A stretch of 41,020 bases of DNA from Chloroflexota bacterium (GTDB lineage: Bacteria; Chloroflexota; Dehalococcoidia; UBA1127; JACQUN01). The position numbers and the translations under genes are program-made. The DNA lies in NCBI GenBank assembly GCA_016210285.1, contig JACQUN010000213.1, positions 1 through 41,020 on the forward strand. Direction: 5' to 3'. Below, piece after piece: positions 1-8,341 of the stretch (its first letter is position 1; every line of letters starts with the position of its first letter). The notes beneath the pieces were generated by a model that saw nothing but the letters and a program-made list of their open reading frames with translations, was not told where the DNA came from and made no database searches.

Positions 1-33
1 CTGCCCTACCTCTACCGGAAGCTGACTGTTTAG
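1..33 (+). CDS. possible 3' end of an upstream gene (partial)
   Basis: Frame 1 is open from the window edge to TAG at 31-33 and would encode a C-terminal tail LPYLYRKLTV. Ten codons are too few to identify a family. It is listed only because the next gene begins shortly after, which would fit two genes on the same strand. Confidence 0.3.
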   Translation: MPYLYRKLTV

Positions 34-117
34 GGCCTCTCGGTCGTGACCCGAGGCAGGGGCTACTCCATCGGCAGGGTTCCCTCTGTCAGCACCGCTG
101 GGAAGCGGGGGCCACCA

Positions 118-2544
118 GTGGGCCTCAAACCCCTTCTCTCCGTTGCTGTCTTGTTTACCGTCTTCCTGGCGGCTTTTCAGTTCCCTACCGCAGTCCACGC
201 CGATCCGCCCGCGCCGGGACTCCCCCCCTGGTCCGATGCCCTGGTGGCCCCGGACATCCCTTCTGACGCTTCCACCTTTCACCACAGCCACATCGTTCCC
301 GGCTACTTCGACACCAGCGAGTACATGCTGGGCAGCGTCGCTGTAGCCATCATCATACCGGAGAGCAACGGCGCCATTGACCCCAATCTTGAGAATTGGA
401 CCCCAGAGGAGGAGGAAGGCGTCATCGCCAGCGTGCAGCGTGCCCTGGACTGGTGGGGACGCCAGGAGCCCGCGGCGCATCTCTCCTTCACCACCCAGGT
501 GTACCGGAAGGTACCTACCAGCTACGAGCCCGTGACCCACCCCAACCACCAGCCCGGGGTCCCCGCGGAGCGGAAGGCTGAACAGCTCTGGGTCAACGAG
601 GTGATGGCCAACCTTGGCTACTCCCAGGGCCCCCACATGCGCCGCGTCCGCGACTTCGTCAATGACCTGCGGAACCGCAAGGGCACCGACTGGGCCTTCG
701 CCATCTTCATCCTGGACGGCAGCCCGCGCACCCGCACCGTTTTCCCCCAGAGCCGAGCCGTGGCCTACGCCTACCTGGGCGGGCCCTTCCTGGCAGCCAT
801 CGATGAACCGGGAAGCTGGGGCGCGCAGAACCTGGACTTTGTCGTTGCCCATGAGATTGCCCACATCTTCTACGCCACCGACGCGGATGATGGGGAGGTG
901 GAGTTCAGCGGCTACCTCAACGCCCCCGACGACGAAGGGATGGTCAGCCTCATGGGCGGAAGCAAGCTGGTCTGGACCTTGTCCCCCGGGACGAAGCTTC
1001 AGATCGGCTGGCGGGACAGCAACGGGGACGGGATCATGGACATTCTGGACACAACCCCTGCGGTGAGCCTTCAACCTCACCCAAGCCCCACCGATGCCTC
1101 GTCCCTCGCCTACACCGGTGAAGTGGAGGAGGTGCCGTACCCCAACCGCAATCCCTTCGGAAGTCGCCGCTCGGTTACCATCAACACCATCAAGGAGGTG
1201 CGCTATCGGGTGGACGGTGGAGCGTGGCGGGATGCCCAGCCCGCCGATGGCGCGTTCAACAGCGCCGAGGAGAAGTTCAGCTTCACTACCCCCGACCTTC
1301 CGGTTGGCCAGCACCCGGTGGAGGCGGTCGCCGCGAACAACCTGGGCCACGCCAGCCCATCCCCCGCCCGCGATGCGCCGCTGGTAACCTTCGTGGTGGT
1401 GGACCGGGACAGGACCAGCACGGAGCGAGCCAACGTCGGCTCTACGCAGCAGGTTGCCTTCCACGCCCAATGGGCCCACGATGGCTCCCCGGTCTCCGCA
1501 GGGACCCTCTCCCTCAACGGCCGGCCCTACTCCCTGGCAGGCGACGGCTGGGCCACAGCCTCGGCAAGCTCCCAGCGGGTGGGGGCTGAGGAGTGGGCAG
1601 TCACTGGGGTTCAGGCGGGGCCGATTCAGAGATTCCGTCAGGACGCAAAGAATGTCAGCATTATCTGGGACAGGGTCAAGGTGACTGCCCTGGAGGTGGA
1701 GCGGGGCCGAGTCAACGTGGGAGAGCCGGTGACCCTGGCAGCCAGGGGAGTGCTGGAGTACGATGGCGCCCCCCTGGGCCCTGGCGACCGCCTCTGGGTC
1801 AACGGCACCCCGCTCACCTACGACCCGGCCGCGGAGGCCTTTACCCTCACGGACCGCAGGGAAGAAGTAGGGAGAGCAACATTCCGGGTCACGGGGGCCG
1901 AGGAAACCAGGTTTGGTATCACTGCGCTCGTGAACAGCGCCCAGAGCCGGGAGGTCGTCTGGGACAAGGTGGAGGTGGTGCTGGAGGCCGAGCACCCCCG
2001 GGTGGAGGTGGGGGGCAACGCCCCCCTGCGGGTGGAGGGGCGGTACGCCTACGACGGGACGGCGTTCCCCGGTGACATCGCCCTCGACCATGATCTGGTG
2101 GGCGCATCAGTGGGCAAGGTGGCCTACACCGTCGCAGCCATCTCTGACCCCCGCTACGGCCTTACCGCCTTCTCCGCCACGACTGCCGTCGTCGCCTTCG
2201 ACAGGCTTGTGCCGACGGTTCGCACCAGAAGCCTGCTGCCAGGCCAGGCCACCGTGCTCGTGACCCTTCGCTACGCCTCCGATGCCTCGCCGGTGGAGGG
2301 TGCCGCCGTCGCTCTTGCAGGGGTCGAGGCTGCGGAAGAGGAGGCAGGCAGCTACGTCCTCCGCCTCTCCACCTGGCGTCCCTTCCTTGGGCTCAGCTTG
2401 CGCGTGGAACAGTCCGGGTTCTCACCCGTGTCCACGCCGGTAATCACGCCGGTTTGGGGCAACCTGACACTGACTGCGTGCCTCATCTTCCTGCTGGCGG
2501 CAGGCGGGTTCCTGTCGTTCCGCCGAAGGCCAGGGCGCCACTAG
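118..2544 (+). CDS. secreted, membrane-anchored zincin-like protein with Ig-like repeats
   Basis: I favour the GTG at 118, which gives a classical signal peptide (GLKPLLSVAVLF, cleavage near AVHA-D); the frame is open back to a GTG at 46 with no clear ribosome-binding site. Counting from 46, HEIAH is at residues 269-273 and is followed by D279, the spacing of a metzincin third ligand as in snapalysin-type HExxHxxGxxD, though Tyr replaces the usual Gly. A possible Met-turn (SLMGG) is at 301-305. An EF-hand/dockerin-like calcium loop, DSNGDGIMDILD, spans 324-335. From about 460 there are three to four tandem beta-sandwich repeats, whose joints are marked by WDRVKV (about 541), WDKVEV (about 640) and FDRLVP (about 718). 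One C-terminal helix followed by RRRPGRH suggests a membrane anchor. Likely an extracellular, cell-attached protease or adhesin. Family assignment is inference; the HExxH motif is directly seen. Confidence 0.75.
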   Translation: MGLKPLLSVAVLFTVFLAAFQFPTAVHADPPAPGLPPWSDALVAPDIPSDASTFHHSHIVPGYFDTSEYMLGSVAVAIIIPESNGAIDPNLENWTPEEEEGVIASVQRALDWWGRQEPAAHLSFTTQVYRKVPTSYEPVTHPNHQPGVPAERKAEQLWVNEVMANLGYSQGPHMRRVRDFVNDLRNRKGTDWAFAIFILDGSPRTRTVFPQSRAVAYAYLGGPFLAAIDEPGSWGAQNLDFVVAHEIAHIFYATDADDGEVEFSGYLNAPDDEGMVSLMGGSKLVWTLSPGTKLQIGWRDSNGDGIMDILDTTPAVSLQPHPSPTDASSLAYTGEVEEVPYPNRNPFGSRRSVTINTIKEVRYRVDGGAWRDAQPADGAFNSAEEKFSFTTPDLPVGQHPVEAVAANNLGHASPSPARDAPLVTFVVVDRDRTSTERANVGSTQQVAFHAQWAHDGSPVSAGTLSLNGRPYSLAGDGWATASASSQRVGAEEWAVTGVQAGPIQRFRQDAKNVSIIWDRVKVTALEVERGRVNVGEPVTLAARGVLEYDGAPLGPGDRLWVNGTPLTYDPAAEAFTLTDRREEVGRATFRVTGAEETRFGITALVNSAQSREVVWDKVEVVLEAEHPRVEVGGNAPLRVEGRYAYDGTAFPGDIALDHDLVGASVGKVAYTVAAISDPRYGLTAFSATTAVVAFDRLVPTVRTRSLLPGQATVLVTLRYASDASPVEGAAVALAGVEAAEEEAGSYVLRLSTWRPFLGLSLRVEQSGFSPVSTPVITPVWGNLTLTACLIFLLAAGGFLSFRRRPGRH

Positions 2545-2671
2545 GCGCCTCTGTCTGCCGAGGCAGGCCCTCTGGGCCAGCCCCTTCGCCTCATGCCCCT
2601 GGGGGGATTCCAAGGGTCTGCACCTCGCAGTGCCCGGCAGGACATTGGGCCTGCGCACACAGCGCCGCGTA

Positions 2672-2700
2672 TTGCAACATCGGGAGCAACCCTGGATAAT
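2672..2700 (+). promoter_or_regulatory. promoter of the Lon-like protease gene
   Basis: TTGCAA (2672-2677), a 17-bp spacer and GATAAT (2695-2700) form a good sigma70-type promoter. Two copies of ATGTGTCAG (2705-2713 and 2718-2726, 13 bp apart) lie over the expected start of transcription near 2707 and could be a regulator site. The leader is about 130 nt. Confidence 0.5.
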
Positions 2701-2839
2701 CACGATGTGTCAGCACAATGTGTCAGGAGGACGGACCCCGCGACTGGGGGCATCGGCGACCAGGGGCGACATTTGACCCCTTAGCACATCGCCGGCTCAT
2801 CCGCAGCTCACCCTGCATGAGCGGCTAAGGAGGCACCCT

Positions 2840-5257
2840 GTGGCAAGAGAGCTTTCCCCTGATGAGCTGCGGCGGCCTATCGACCCGGCTACCCTGGGGA
2901 TCACGTCGACGCAAGACCGCGGGCCTCTCCAGGGCATCATTGGACAGGAGCGGGCTGTCCATGCCCTGGAGTTCGGCCTGGCCATCCAGGAGCGGGGCTA
3001 CAACATCTTCGTTGCCGGGGTGCCCGGTACCGGCAGGACCACAGCCATACGGGCTTTCCTGGAGCAGCTTGCGCAAGGCGGGAAGGCCGCGCCCGACCTG
3101 TGCTACGTCTACAACTTCGGCGATCCTGATCGTCCCCGGGCGCTGTGCGTGCCCCCGGGCCAGGGACGCAGCCTCCAGCAGGGCATGAAGACCTTGACCC
3201 AGCGGGTACGGGAACAGCTACCCCAGGTCCTGGAGAGCGACGAGTATATGAACCGCCGACAGGAGATCCGCAACGGCTTTCAGCGGCAGCGGGAGGAGGT
3301 CTTCGCCGCACTCAACCAGAAGGCCCAGGAGCAGGGGTTCACCATTCAGGCCACCCCCGTCGGCTTCTTCATCATCCCCGTCATAGGGGGGAGGCCCATC
3401 AACGACCAGGATTTCCTGAGCCTGGACCCGGACATCCGTGAGCGCCTGAGGGGGCGGAAGGAGGTCCTGGAGAACGAGCTCCGCACTGCGCTGAAGCAGC
3501 TTCGCGACCAGGAGCGCACCACGCAGGAGCAGCTGGAGAACCTGAACCGAGAGGTGGCGCTGCATATCGTGAGCGGCCTCATAGAGGACGTCCAGGAACA
3601 CTTCACCGAGCAGCCAGAGGTCGTGCGCTACATGAAGGATGTCCAGGAGCACATGGTGTCCAATATCGGGGAGTTCCTGCCTACACCTCCTCCCCAGGAG
3701 GGCCAGCCGACCCCCTCACCCTGGACTGAGCAGCTTGTCCTTCGCAAGTACGAGGTCAACGTGTTGATGGACCGCACAGGAGCCGAAGGCGCCCCGGTGG
3801 TCATCGAGGACAACCCCACCTACGCGAACCTCTTTGGGCGCATCGAGAAGGAAACCTACATGGGCTTCCTCCACACGGACTTCACCCTCATCAAGGGAGG
3901 GAGCCTCCACAAGGCCAATGGCGGATACCTGGTGCTGCCGGTGCTGGAGGTGCTGCGCAACCCCTTCGTGTACGAAAGCCTGAAGCGGGCCCTCCGGAGC
4001 CGGGAGATTGACATTGAAGAGCCCGGCGAGCGCCTGGGGTTTGTCGCCATGAAGAGCCTCCACCCCGAGCCTGCCCCCCTGGATGTGAAGGTGGCCCTTG
4101 TCGGAACCCCTCCGCTCTACCAACTCCTGTTTGGCCTGGACGAGGATTTCCGTGAGCTGTTCAAGGTGAAAGCTGAGTTCGATTCCAGGATGGAGAGTAG
4201 CCAGGAGAACATCCGCGACTACATCGCCTTCATCTCCACCCTCTGCTCCAAAGAGAACCTCAAGCCCATGTACGCCAGCGGCGTGGCGCGTATTATCGAG
4301 TACGGCTTCCGGCTCGCTGAGGACCGCCAGAAGCTCTCCACCCGGTTTGCGGAGCTGGCCGACCTTATCCGGGAGGCCAACTTCTGGGCGGGCAAAGACG
4401 GTGGGGAGTACATCACGGGGAGGCACGTCCAGCGTGCCCTGGATGAGAAGGTGTACCGCTCCAATCTGATTCAAGAGCGGATCAGGGAGCTCGTGGCCCG
4501 GGGGGTTATTCTGGTGGACACCCAGGGGGCAGCGGTGGGCCAGGTCAACGGCCTTGCTGTCCTCTCGCTGGGGGACTACTCCTTTGGTCGGCCCACCAGG
4601 ATCACCGCCTCCGTGGGGTTGGGGCGCGCCGGGATTCTGGACATCGAGCGGGAGGCGAGGCTCGGCGGTCCCATCCACACCAAGGGCGTCATGATCCTGG
4701 GCGGCTACCTCACCCACAAGTATGCCCAGGACAAGCCACTCTCCCTTTCAGCGCGGCTGGCTTTTGAGCAGAGCTACGAGGGTGTGGAAGGGGACAGCGC
4801 CTCCGCCGCCGAGCTCTACGCCCTCCTCTCGGCCCTCTCCGGCCTCCCTCTCAAGCAGAACCTCGCCGTCACCGGCTCGGTGAACCAGATGGGGATGATC
4901 CAGGCCATCGGCGGGGCCAACGAGAAGATCGAGGGCTACTTCGAGGTCTGCCAGGTGCAGGGCCTCACCGGCGAGCAGGGGGTAGTCATCCCGGAGAGCA
5001 ACGTGCAGCACCTTATGCTTCGCCTGCCCATCATCGAGGCGGTCCAGGCCGGGAAGTTTCACATCTACTCGGCGCGCACCATTGACGAGGGGATGGAGCT
5101 CCTGACGGGAACGCCTGCCGGGGCGCGCCAGCCCGATGGCACCTTTCCCCCTGGCACGATCAGCTACCGGGTGGACCAGCGCCTGCGGGAGATGGCAAGG
5201 CGGCTGCGCGCCTTTGCCCCCGAGGAGCCGCGCAGCGGGGCCCAGGAGGCCCCGTAA
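2840..5257 (+). CDS. Lon-family (S16) ATP-dependent protease, AAA_32/LonB-like type
   Basis: An 805-residue cytoplasmic AAA+ protease of the Lon-like group with an N-terminal AAA_32-type region and C-terminal S16 peptidase domain; it lacks the classical Lon substrate-binding N domain. The nucleotide loop is GVPGTGRTT at residues 60-68, with Arg66 where Lys is usual, a substitution I recall as common in this subfamily. The catalytic dyad is Ser653 (EGDSASA) and Lys696 (ANEKIEG); their 43-residue spacing matches E. coli Lon Ser679/Lys722. The middle part (about 180-260) is rich in charged, coiled-coil-like sequence. The GTG start at 2840 follows AAGGAGG (2827-2833). The gene is transcribed alone, convergent with endonuclease III. 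Expected role: degradation of damaged or regulatory proteins. Family sure, substrates unknown. Confidence 0.93.
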   Translation: MARELSPDELRRPIDPATLGITSTQDRGPLQGIIGQERAVHALEFGLAIQERGYNIFVAGVPGTGRTTAIRAFLEQLAQGGKAAPDLCYVYNFGDPDRPRALCVPPGQGRSLQQGMKTLTQRVREQLPQVLESDEYMNRRQEIRNGFQRQREEVFAALNQKAQEQGFTIQATPVGFFIIPVIGGRPINDQDFLSLDPDIRERLRGRKEVLENELRTALKQLRDQERTTQEQLENLNREVALHIVSGLIEDVQEHFTEQPEVVRYMKDVQEHMVSNIGEFLPTPPPQEGQPTPSPWTEQLVLRKYEVNVLMDRTGAEGAPVVIEDNPTYANLFGRIEKETYMGFLHTDFTLIKGGSLHKANGGYLVLPVLEVLRNPFVYESLKRALRSREIDIEEPGERLGFVAMKSLHPEPAPLDVKVALVGTPPLYQLLFGLDEDFRELFKVKAEFDSRMESSQENIRDYIAFISTLCSKENLKPMYASGVARIIEYGFRLAEDRQKLSTRFAELADLIREANFWAGKDGGEYITGRHVQRALDEKVYRSNLIQERIRELVARGVILVDTQGAAVGQVNGLAVLSLGDYSFGRPTRITASVGLGRAGILDIEREARLGGPIHTKGVMILGGYLTHKYAQDKPLSLSARLAFEQSYEGVEGDSASAAELYALLSALSGLPLKQNLAVTGSVNQMGMIQAIGGANEKIEGYFEVCQVQGLTGEQGVVIPESNVQHLMLRLPIIEAVQAGKFHIYSARTIDEGMELLTGTPAGARQPDGTFPPGTISYRVDQRLREMARRLRAFAPEEPRSGAQEAP

Positions 5258-5367
5258 GGCGCAACGCCTGTGCTGGGGCCAGTGCTGGGGGATGTCAGCG
5301 GGACCTTACTCTTCGACAAGGATGAATCCAAAGCCAGGGGCACGTGAGGTCAGCGCCGCCAGCCCGT

Positions 5368-6096
5368 CTACCGTCCAGGTGGTGAGCCCTCGGGTTGCCG
5401 CAGGCGGCTGGAGGGGCAGCGGGGCTCGAGAACACAGGCTTCGCAGCGGGGTCGCTGGGCCTTGCAAACCTGGCGGCCGTGGGTAATCAGGTGCACATGG
5501 AAGGGGAACACCTGCTCCGGGGCCACCTGCGCTTCCAGCAGGTCATGGGCCTGCTCGGCACTCACCCTTCCCTCGATGAGCCCTAGCCTTCGGGCCACCC
5601 GGTGGACATGGGTGTCCACCGGCATGGCAGGCATCCCCAGGGAGAAGCAGAGCACGACGGCGGCGGTCTTGGGCCCCACGCCCTTGAGCTGGCGCAGCCA
5701 CCCCTTGGCCTCGGCCAGGGGGAGCCTCCGGAGGAAGGCCAGGTCAAGCTCCCCCCGCAGGGCCTTGATCTGCCGCAGCGCCCCCTGGAGCCGGGGCGCC
5801 TTCTGCCGGGCCAGCCCGGCCGTCCAGATGGCCGCTGCCACGTCGTCCACGTCCGCCTTCATCACCGCCTCCCAGGAGCCGAAGGCCTGTTCAAGCTGAT
5901 GAAAGGCCCGCCCCGCGTTTGCATCAGAGGTGTGCTGGGAAAGGATGGTGAAGACGAGCTCGGCCACCGGCTCGTAGCGAGGTCGCCACTGGATGGGGCC
6001 ATACTCCCGCTCCAGGGCTGTCAGCACCTCGGTCGCGGTATAGCTGTCCGCTTTCGACGCCTGCTCTTCCGCCTGGATGGGCCCGGAGCGTACCAC
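5368..6096 (-). CDS. nth: endonuclease III family DNA glycosylase/AP lyase
   Basis: Base-excision repair enzyme that removes oxidised pyrimidines and cuts at abasic sites. Counting from the longest open frame (6189), the helix-hairpin-helix LKGVGPKTAAVV carries the catalytic Lys174, and VDTHVHR carries Asp192. The C-terminal iron-sulfur loop is C242-x6-C249-x2-C252-x5-C258, as in classical Nth. The frame is open to an ATG at 6189, but that start would overlap the upstream gene in another frame and adds a tail unlike Nth. The GTG at 6096, preceded by AGGAG with an 8-nt gap, gives 242 residues, closer to the usual 210-230, and I prefer it. It lies directly downstream of the pseudo-phosphatase gene on the same strand. 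Confidence 0.9.
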   Translation of the reverse strand: MVRSGPIQAEEQASKADSYTATEVLTALEREYGPIQWRPRYEPVAELVFTILSQHTSDANAGRAFHQLEQAFGSWEAVMKADVDDVAAAIWTAGLARQKAPRLQGALRQIKALRGELDLAFLRRLPLAEAKGWLRQLKGVGPKTAAVVLCFSLGMPAMPVDTHVHRVARRLGLIEGRVSAEQAHDLLEAQVAPEQVFPFHVHLITHGRQVCKAQRPRCEACVLEPRCPSSRLRQPEGSPPGR

Positions 6097-6161
6097 GAGA
6101 GCGACTCCTATTCTGTTTCCTGGGGAATCTGAGCAGTGGGGCCGGCTGGACCCTTTGACCT

Positions 6162-6662
6162 CTATGGCATCGCACCCGTCAGGTGGCACCGGTCGTTGGA
6201 TCCTGTAATCACGATGCGCTCCCCTGAGAGCTCGAGAGACGTAACGCTGTAGGGCTCCAGCAGGAAGCGTGGCCGCCCATCCCGCAGCCCCGCGATGGCG
6301 AGGAGGAGGGCCTGCCCGAGGGGGCTGTCCACCACCAGGGCCACCGTACCGCCAGGCTGTCGGGACACGGCCTCCCGCAGGACGGTGAGGGGGCTTCCTG
6401 AAGCCCCAGGGGCGACCCCCAGGCCTCCCTGGGCCGATGGATCATCCCTCCCCAAGCCCTCCAGGGTTTGCGGCTCCAGGCTCAGGCGTTGTGCCAGGGC
6501 CCGGGCGACGCCCAGGGGCCCTTCGCCCGGCCCCGCGTAGAGGGCCTTCACGTGCTCGGTGGCAAGGCGTTGCCCTGTGACGCCCATCGCCTGCTTCGCC
6601 TCCTCATCCCCTGGCCCGGGGATGGGCTGGTCAGGAGCTATCACCAGGAGCATCGTGGCCAT
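6162..6662 (-). CDS. histidine-phosphatase-fold protein lacking catalytic residues
   Basis: A 166-residue protein with the outline of the phosphoglycerate mutase-like (histidine phosphatase) superfamily: first strand MLLVIAP, an ALYAGPGEGPLGVARALAQRL region matching the usual SSPLxRAxQTA helix, a VALVVDSPLGQALLLAIAGL region matching the usual VVSHGxxIRALL, and the typical ending PYSVTSLEL...NDRCHL. The active-site residues are gone: RHG of strand 1 is replaced by IAP (8-10), the SPLxRA Arg is absent, and the second catalytic His is replaced around Asp112-Ser113. It is probably a non-catalytic ligand-binding or regulatory paralog. ATG at 6662 follows GGAGG (6670-6674) with 7 nt spacing; the frame stays open to 6776, but that extension runs into insertion-sequence remnant. 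Same strand as nth and ending just before it. Confidence 0.7.
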   Translation of the reverse strand: MATMLLVIAPDQPIPGPGDEEAKQAMGVTGQRLATEHVKALYAGPGEGPLGVARALAQRLSLEPQTLEGLGRDDPSAQGGLGVAPGASGSPLTVLREAVSRQPGGTVALVVDSPLGQALLLAIAGLRDGRPRFLLEPYSVTSLELSGERIVITGSNDRCHLTGAMP

Positions 6663-6722
6663 TCCATCGCCTCCGTGGAAAGCACTGCATTCTAACATCG
6701 TGATGGGGCAAGGGCAAGAGAG

Positions 6723-6972
6723 TGTACTCGTCCAGATGATCAGTGACACTTTGTCTCCTTTCTTTGAAGTTGCCACTGAGTGACGAGTTGATGTGGGGTA
6801 AGATAGCCCAGGGTCTGGTGGGGGCGGATGGTGTTGGAGGTGTGCTCCCAGGCCAGGAGCTCTCGGTTCAAGGCGGCCACCTCCAGGGGAAAGTCTATCC
6901 TTCCCGTATGGGAAGGTTAGAACCCCTCCGTATGGGTGCGCTGGGCCCGCTCCACGCCAGCCCGAAGTGACT
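6723..6972 (-). mobile_element. IS481-type transposase 3' remnant
   Basis: Minus-strand translation gives the C-terminal end of an integrase-core transposase: VERAQRTHTEGF, an in-frame TAA, then a stretch including PLEVAALNRELLAWEH, NTIRPHQTLGYLTP and QWQLQRKE, ending at TGA 6742-6740. The NTxRPHxxLGYLTP motif is a hallmark of IS481/IS3-like transposases. Only the last 70-75 codons remain and one Tyr-type codon has become TAA. The plus strand from 6723 starts TGTACTCGTCCAGATGATC, which may be the terminal inverted repeat, as IS481 ends start with TGT. It is inactive. Confidence 0.7.
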
Positions 6973-6976
6973 CCTC

Positions 6977-7203
6977 ACCCTGTGGCGAGGGCACGGGGGG
7001 ATGGAGAATCGGCTGCACTGGGTGCGAGAGGTGACCTTTGATGAGGACCGCTGCCAGGTGCGCACGGGGGCTGCGCCGCAGGTGATGGCAGCACTCCGGA
7101 ACACGGTCATCGGGCTGATCCGGCTGGCTGGGGGACGAAACATCGCAGCGACGCTACGCTGCCCGTCCCAGGGAAGCCCTCGCCCTGGCCGGAGTGCATA
7201 CCT
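6977..7203 (+). mobile_element. ISAs1-type transposase 3' remnant
   Basis: Plus-strand translation gives WRGHGGMENRLHWVREVTFD, then EDRCQVRTGAAPQVMAALRN and LIRLAGG, the conserved C-terminus of ISAs1-family (H-repeat-associated) DDE transposases. After LAGGRNIAA the frame is lost, and the expected tail (RYAARPREALALAG) continues one frame over until TAA near 7210. The element is 5' truncated and frameshifted. It abuts the IS481-type remnant tail to tail, so two elements were inserted in succession and eroded here. Confidence 0.7.
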
Positions 7204-7243
7204 GTGGATAACTAAAGGACCGCGCTCTACTCATACCCTGAGC

Positions 7244-7273
7244 TTGACGGCCCCCTTTGCAAGAGCATACAAT
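7244..7273 (+). promoter_or_regulatory. promoter of the first permease pair
   Basis: TTGACG (7244-7249), an 18-bp spacer and TACAAT (7268-7273) lie 36 bp before the GTG of the first permease gene. It sits directly downstream of the insertion-sequence remnants. Confidence 0.6.
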
Positions 7274-7308
7274 ATCGCCAATCACCGCGGCCAGCGCAGG
7301 AGACGGCC

Positions 7309-8259
7309 GTGCACCGATACATCGCCCGCCGCCTCGTCTTCTCTTCGCTCGTGCTCGTCCTCGTCACGCTGCTGATCTTCTCGCTGGTGCATGTGCTTCC
7401 TGGCGACGTAGTGATGCTGATGCTGGGCGAGCGAGGGAACCTGCCCGCGCAGGAGCTGGCCCGGTTTCGTGAACAACTGGGACTGGACAAGCCGTTCTGG
7501 ATCCAGTACGGCCTCTGGGTCTGGGGGATTCTGCGCCTGGACTGGGGGGATTCCCTCTGGTCACCGAGCTCGGTCTGGTCCCAGATTGGGCGCGCCGCCC
7601 CGGTGAGCGTCGAGTTGGCCATCATGTCTATCCTGCTCGCCCTGGTGATCGGGATCCCCGTCGGCGTCGTGGCCGCGGTCCGACGGAATACCCTCCTGGA
7701 CTACGTCAGCCGCAGTGTCTCCCTCCTTGGCCTCTCCATGCCGGCCTTCTTCGTGGGGACCCTCTTGGTGCTGCTCCTCTCGGTCCAGTTCCGCTGGTTG
7801 CCCCCCCTGTCGTACGTCGCGCCGTGGGAGAACCCCAGGGAGAACCTCCTCACCTTCCTGTTCCCCTCGTTGATCCTGGCGCTGGCGCTCAGCGCTTCCA
7901 TTGCGCGCATCACCCGGTCCTCCCTGCTTGAGGTGGTCAGGGAGGACTACATCCGGACGGCCCGGGCCAAGGGGCTCAGGGAACAGGTTGTTTTCTTCCG
8001 CCACGCCATGAAGAACGCAATGATCCCCGTGGTCACCCTCACCGGAACGTTGATGAACCGCCTCATGTCAGGGGCAGTGATCGTGGAGGTGCTCTTCTCT
8101 CTGCCAGGCCTGGGCCGCCTCACGTTGGATTCCATCCTCATTCGGGACTACCCGCAGATCCAGGGGAACCTCCTGCTCTTCGCCCTCCTCGTCCTGGCCA
8201 TCAACCTGCTGACGGATCTCTCCTATGCCTGGATGGACCCGAGGATACGGTACTCCTGA
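7309..8259 (+). CDS. ABC transporter permease, DppB/OppB type (copy 1)
   Basis: A 316-residue inner-membrane permease of the peptide/nickel ABC importer family. It opens with the typical MHRYIARRLV and first helix, has the conserved cytosolic coupling (EAA) loop in EDYIRTARAKGLREQVVFFRH, and ends in DLSYAWMDPRIRYS, the standard DppB ending. About six membrane helices are visible. The GTG start follows CAGGAGA. It is paired with the DppC-type gene 82 bp downstream. No ATPase gene lies in the window, so the ATP-binding subunits must be shared or encoded elsewhere. Substrate unknown; neighbours suggest an amide- or carboxylate-containing small molecule. Confidence 0.93.
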   Translation: MHRYIARRLVFSSLVLVLVTLLIFSLVHVLPGDVVMLMLGERGNLPAQELARFREQLGLDKPFWIQYGLWVWGILRLDWGDSLWSPSSVWSQIGRAAPVSVELAIMSILLALVIGIPVGVVAAVRRNTLLDYVSRSVSLLGLSMPAFFVGTLLVLLLSVQFRWLPPLSYVAPWENPRENLLTFLFPSLILALALSASIARITRSSLLEVVREDYIRTARAKGLREQVVFFRHAMKNAMIPVVTLTGTLMNRLMSGAVIVEVLFSLPGLGRLTLDSILIRDYPQIQGNLLLFALLVLAINLLTDLSYAWMDPRIRYS

Positions 8260-8341
8260 GGTTGTCCCAGGAACTCCCACCCCTGCGTCTTGTCTCCCCA
8301 GGCACAGGGGAGAGGAAATAAAGATCCTGAGAAAGGGGCCT

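Noticed and set aside
3716..4717. 333-codon open frame opposite the Lon-like gene
   Set aside because: Antisense shadow; no domain and no ribosome-binding site.
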